DNA of 5,883 nt, from assembly GCA_903834675.1 (NCBI GenBank), contig CAILKC010000227.1, forward strand, positions 1 through 5,883, written 5' to 3'. Under the pieces are notes generated by a model. The model ran no database searches. It saw nothing but the letters and a program-made list of their open reading frames with translations, and was not told the DNA's origin. This stretch comes from an uncultured Victivallales bacterium (GTDB lineage Bacteria > Verrucomicrobiota > Lentisphaeria > Oligosphaerales > JAFGRS01). Made by a program: the position numbers and the translations under genes. This document shows, one piece after another, positions 5,688 to 5,883 of this stretch; position 1 is the first letter of the stretch; each line of letters opens with the position of its first letter.

Positions 5688-5719
5688 GTCGCGTCGCCCG
5701 AGCTCGGGCTCGCGGCGAC
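5688..5719. terminator. Inverted repeat in the gap before the SGNH gene
   Basis: The outer arms GTCGC (5688-5692) and GCGAC (5715-5719) flank a perfect 12-bp palindrome, CCCGAGCTCGGG, at 5697-5708. With small bulges the whole segment can fold into one GC-rich hairpin. It lies in the 85-bp gap after the stop of the preceding minus-strand gene. No T-tract follows it on the minus strand, so an intrinsic terminator is doubtful. A dyad operator for the downstream operon is an equal possibility. Confidence 0.35.
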
Positions 5720-5745
5720 ACTCCGGCCTTACTGCCATCGCCAGC

Positions 5746-5883
5746 CTACTCCGCTCGCAGTTCCAGGCTGGCGGCATTCGTCCACTCCAGCCAGTCGCCA
5801 ACCCCGTAGTCGTAAAGCGAGAACCAACTCCCCGCCGGAAAGGCCCGCTCCAGTTCAGCCTGCGGGATGGGCGCGACGCCCTC
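5746..5883 (-). CDS. 3' end of an unidentified gene (45 codons, continues outside the window)
   Basis: Reading leftward from the window edge, one frame stays open for 45 codons and ends in TAG at 5746-5748. The residues visible include AELERAFPAGSWFSLYDYG and, nearer the end, DWLEWTNAASLELRAE. This is a plausible protein C-terminus, rich in aromatic and acidic residues and perhaps beta-stranded. I do not recognise the family. The same orientation and the 85-bp gap to the SGNH gene leave open whether it shares that transcript; the inverted repeat between them argues mildly for separation. Confidence 0.55.
   Translation of the reverse strand, partial: EGVAPIPQAELERAFPAGSWFSLYDYGVGDWLEWTNAASLELRAE

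Overview
The window is strongly GC-rich and carries bacterial genes with clear Shine-Dalgarno sequences. It holds four complete protein genes, the 3' end of a fifth, and two separate arrays of hairpin-forming tandem repeats between genes. The gene types (a large exported SGNH hydrolase with a C-terminal beta-sandwich, an exported alpha/beta hydrolase, a short double-[4Fe-4S] QueG-like protein and a cytosolic YbhE-type lactonase) recall the PVC group, Armatimonadota or Hydrogenedentota. That is a general impression, and no phylogenetic marker is present to settle it.

Layout. Bases 1-285 are a tandem array of a compact element that folds into three consecutive hairpins. Four full units and one partial unit are present, in two main sequence versions. 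Bases 286-400 are the leader of the first gene and contain two small hairpins. Bases 401-1492 (+) encode a seven-bladed beta-propeller lactonase. Bases 1588-2307 (+) encode a 239-residue protein with a QueG-like double [4Fe-4S] cluster. Bases 2308-2593 separate two convergent genes and contain four 56-57-bp direct repeats, each an imperfect hairpin, followed by a 27-nt hairpin that reuses part of the repeat. Bases 2594-3817 (-) encode an exported alpha/beta hydrolase, and bases 3825-5660 (-) encode an exported SGNH/GDSL hydrolase. Bases 5746-5883 (-) are the last 45 codons of a gene that continues beyond the window.

Working together. The two exported hydrolases form a tight two-gene unit transcribed leftward (SGNH first, then alpha/beta hydrolase, 7 nt apart). 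They probably act outside the cytoplasm on ester or acyl groups, for example on carbohydrate, but no substrate can be read from the sequence. The two plus-strand genes are cytosolic and have no evident functional link. The most unusual content is non-coding. In array 1 the third hairpin keeps perfect pairing while its sequence changes between unit types. In array 2 the differences between copies are almost confined to the hairpin loop. Both patterns suggest selection on structure or a structured repeat family that spreads in this genome.
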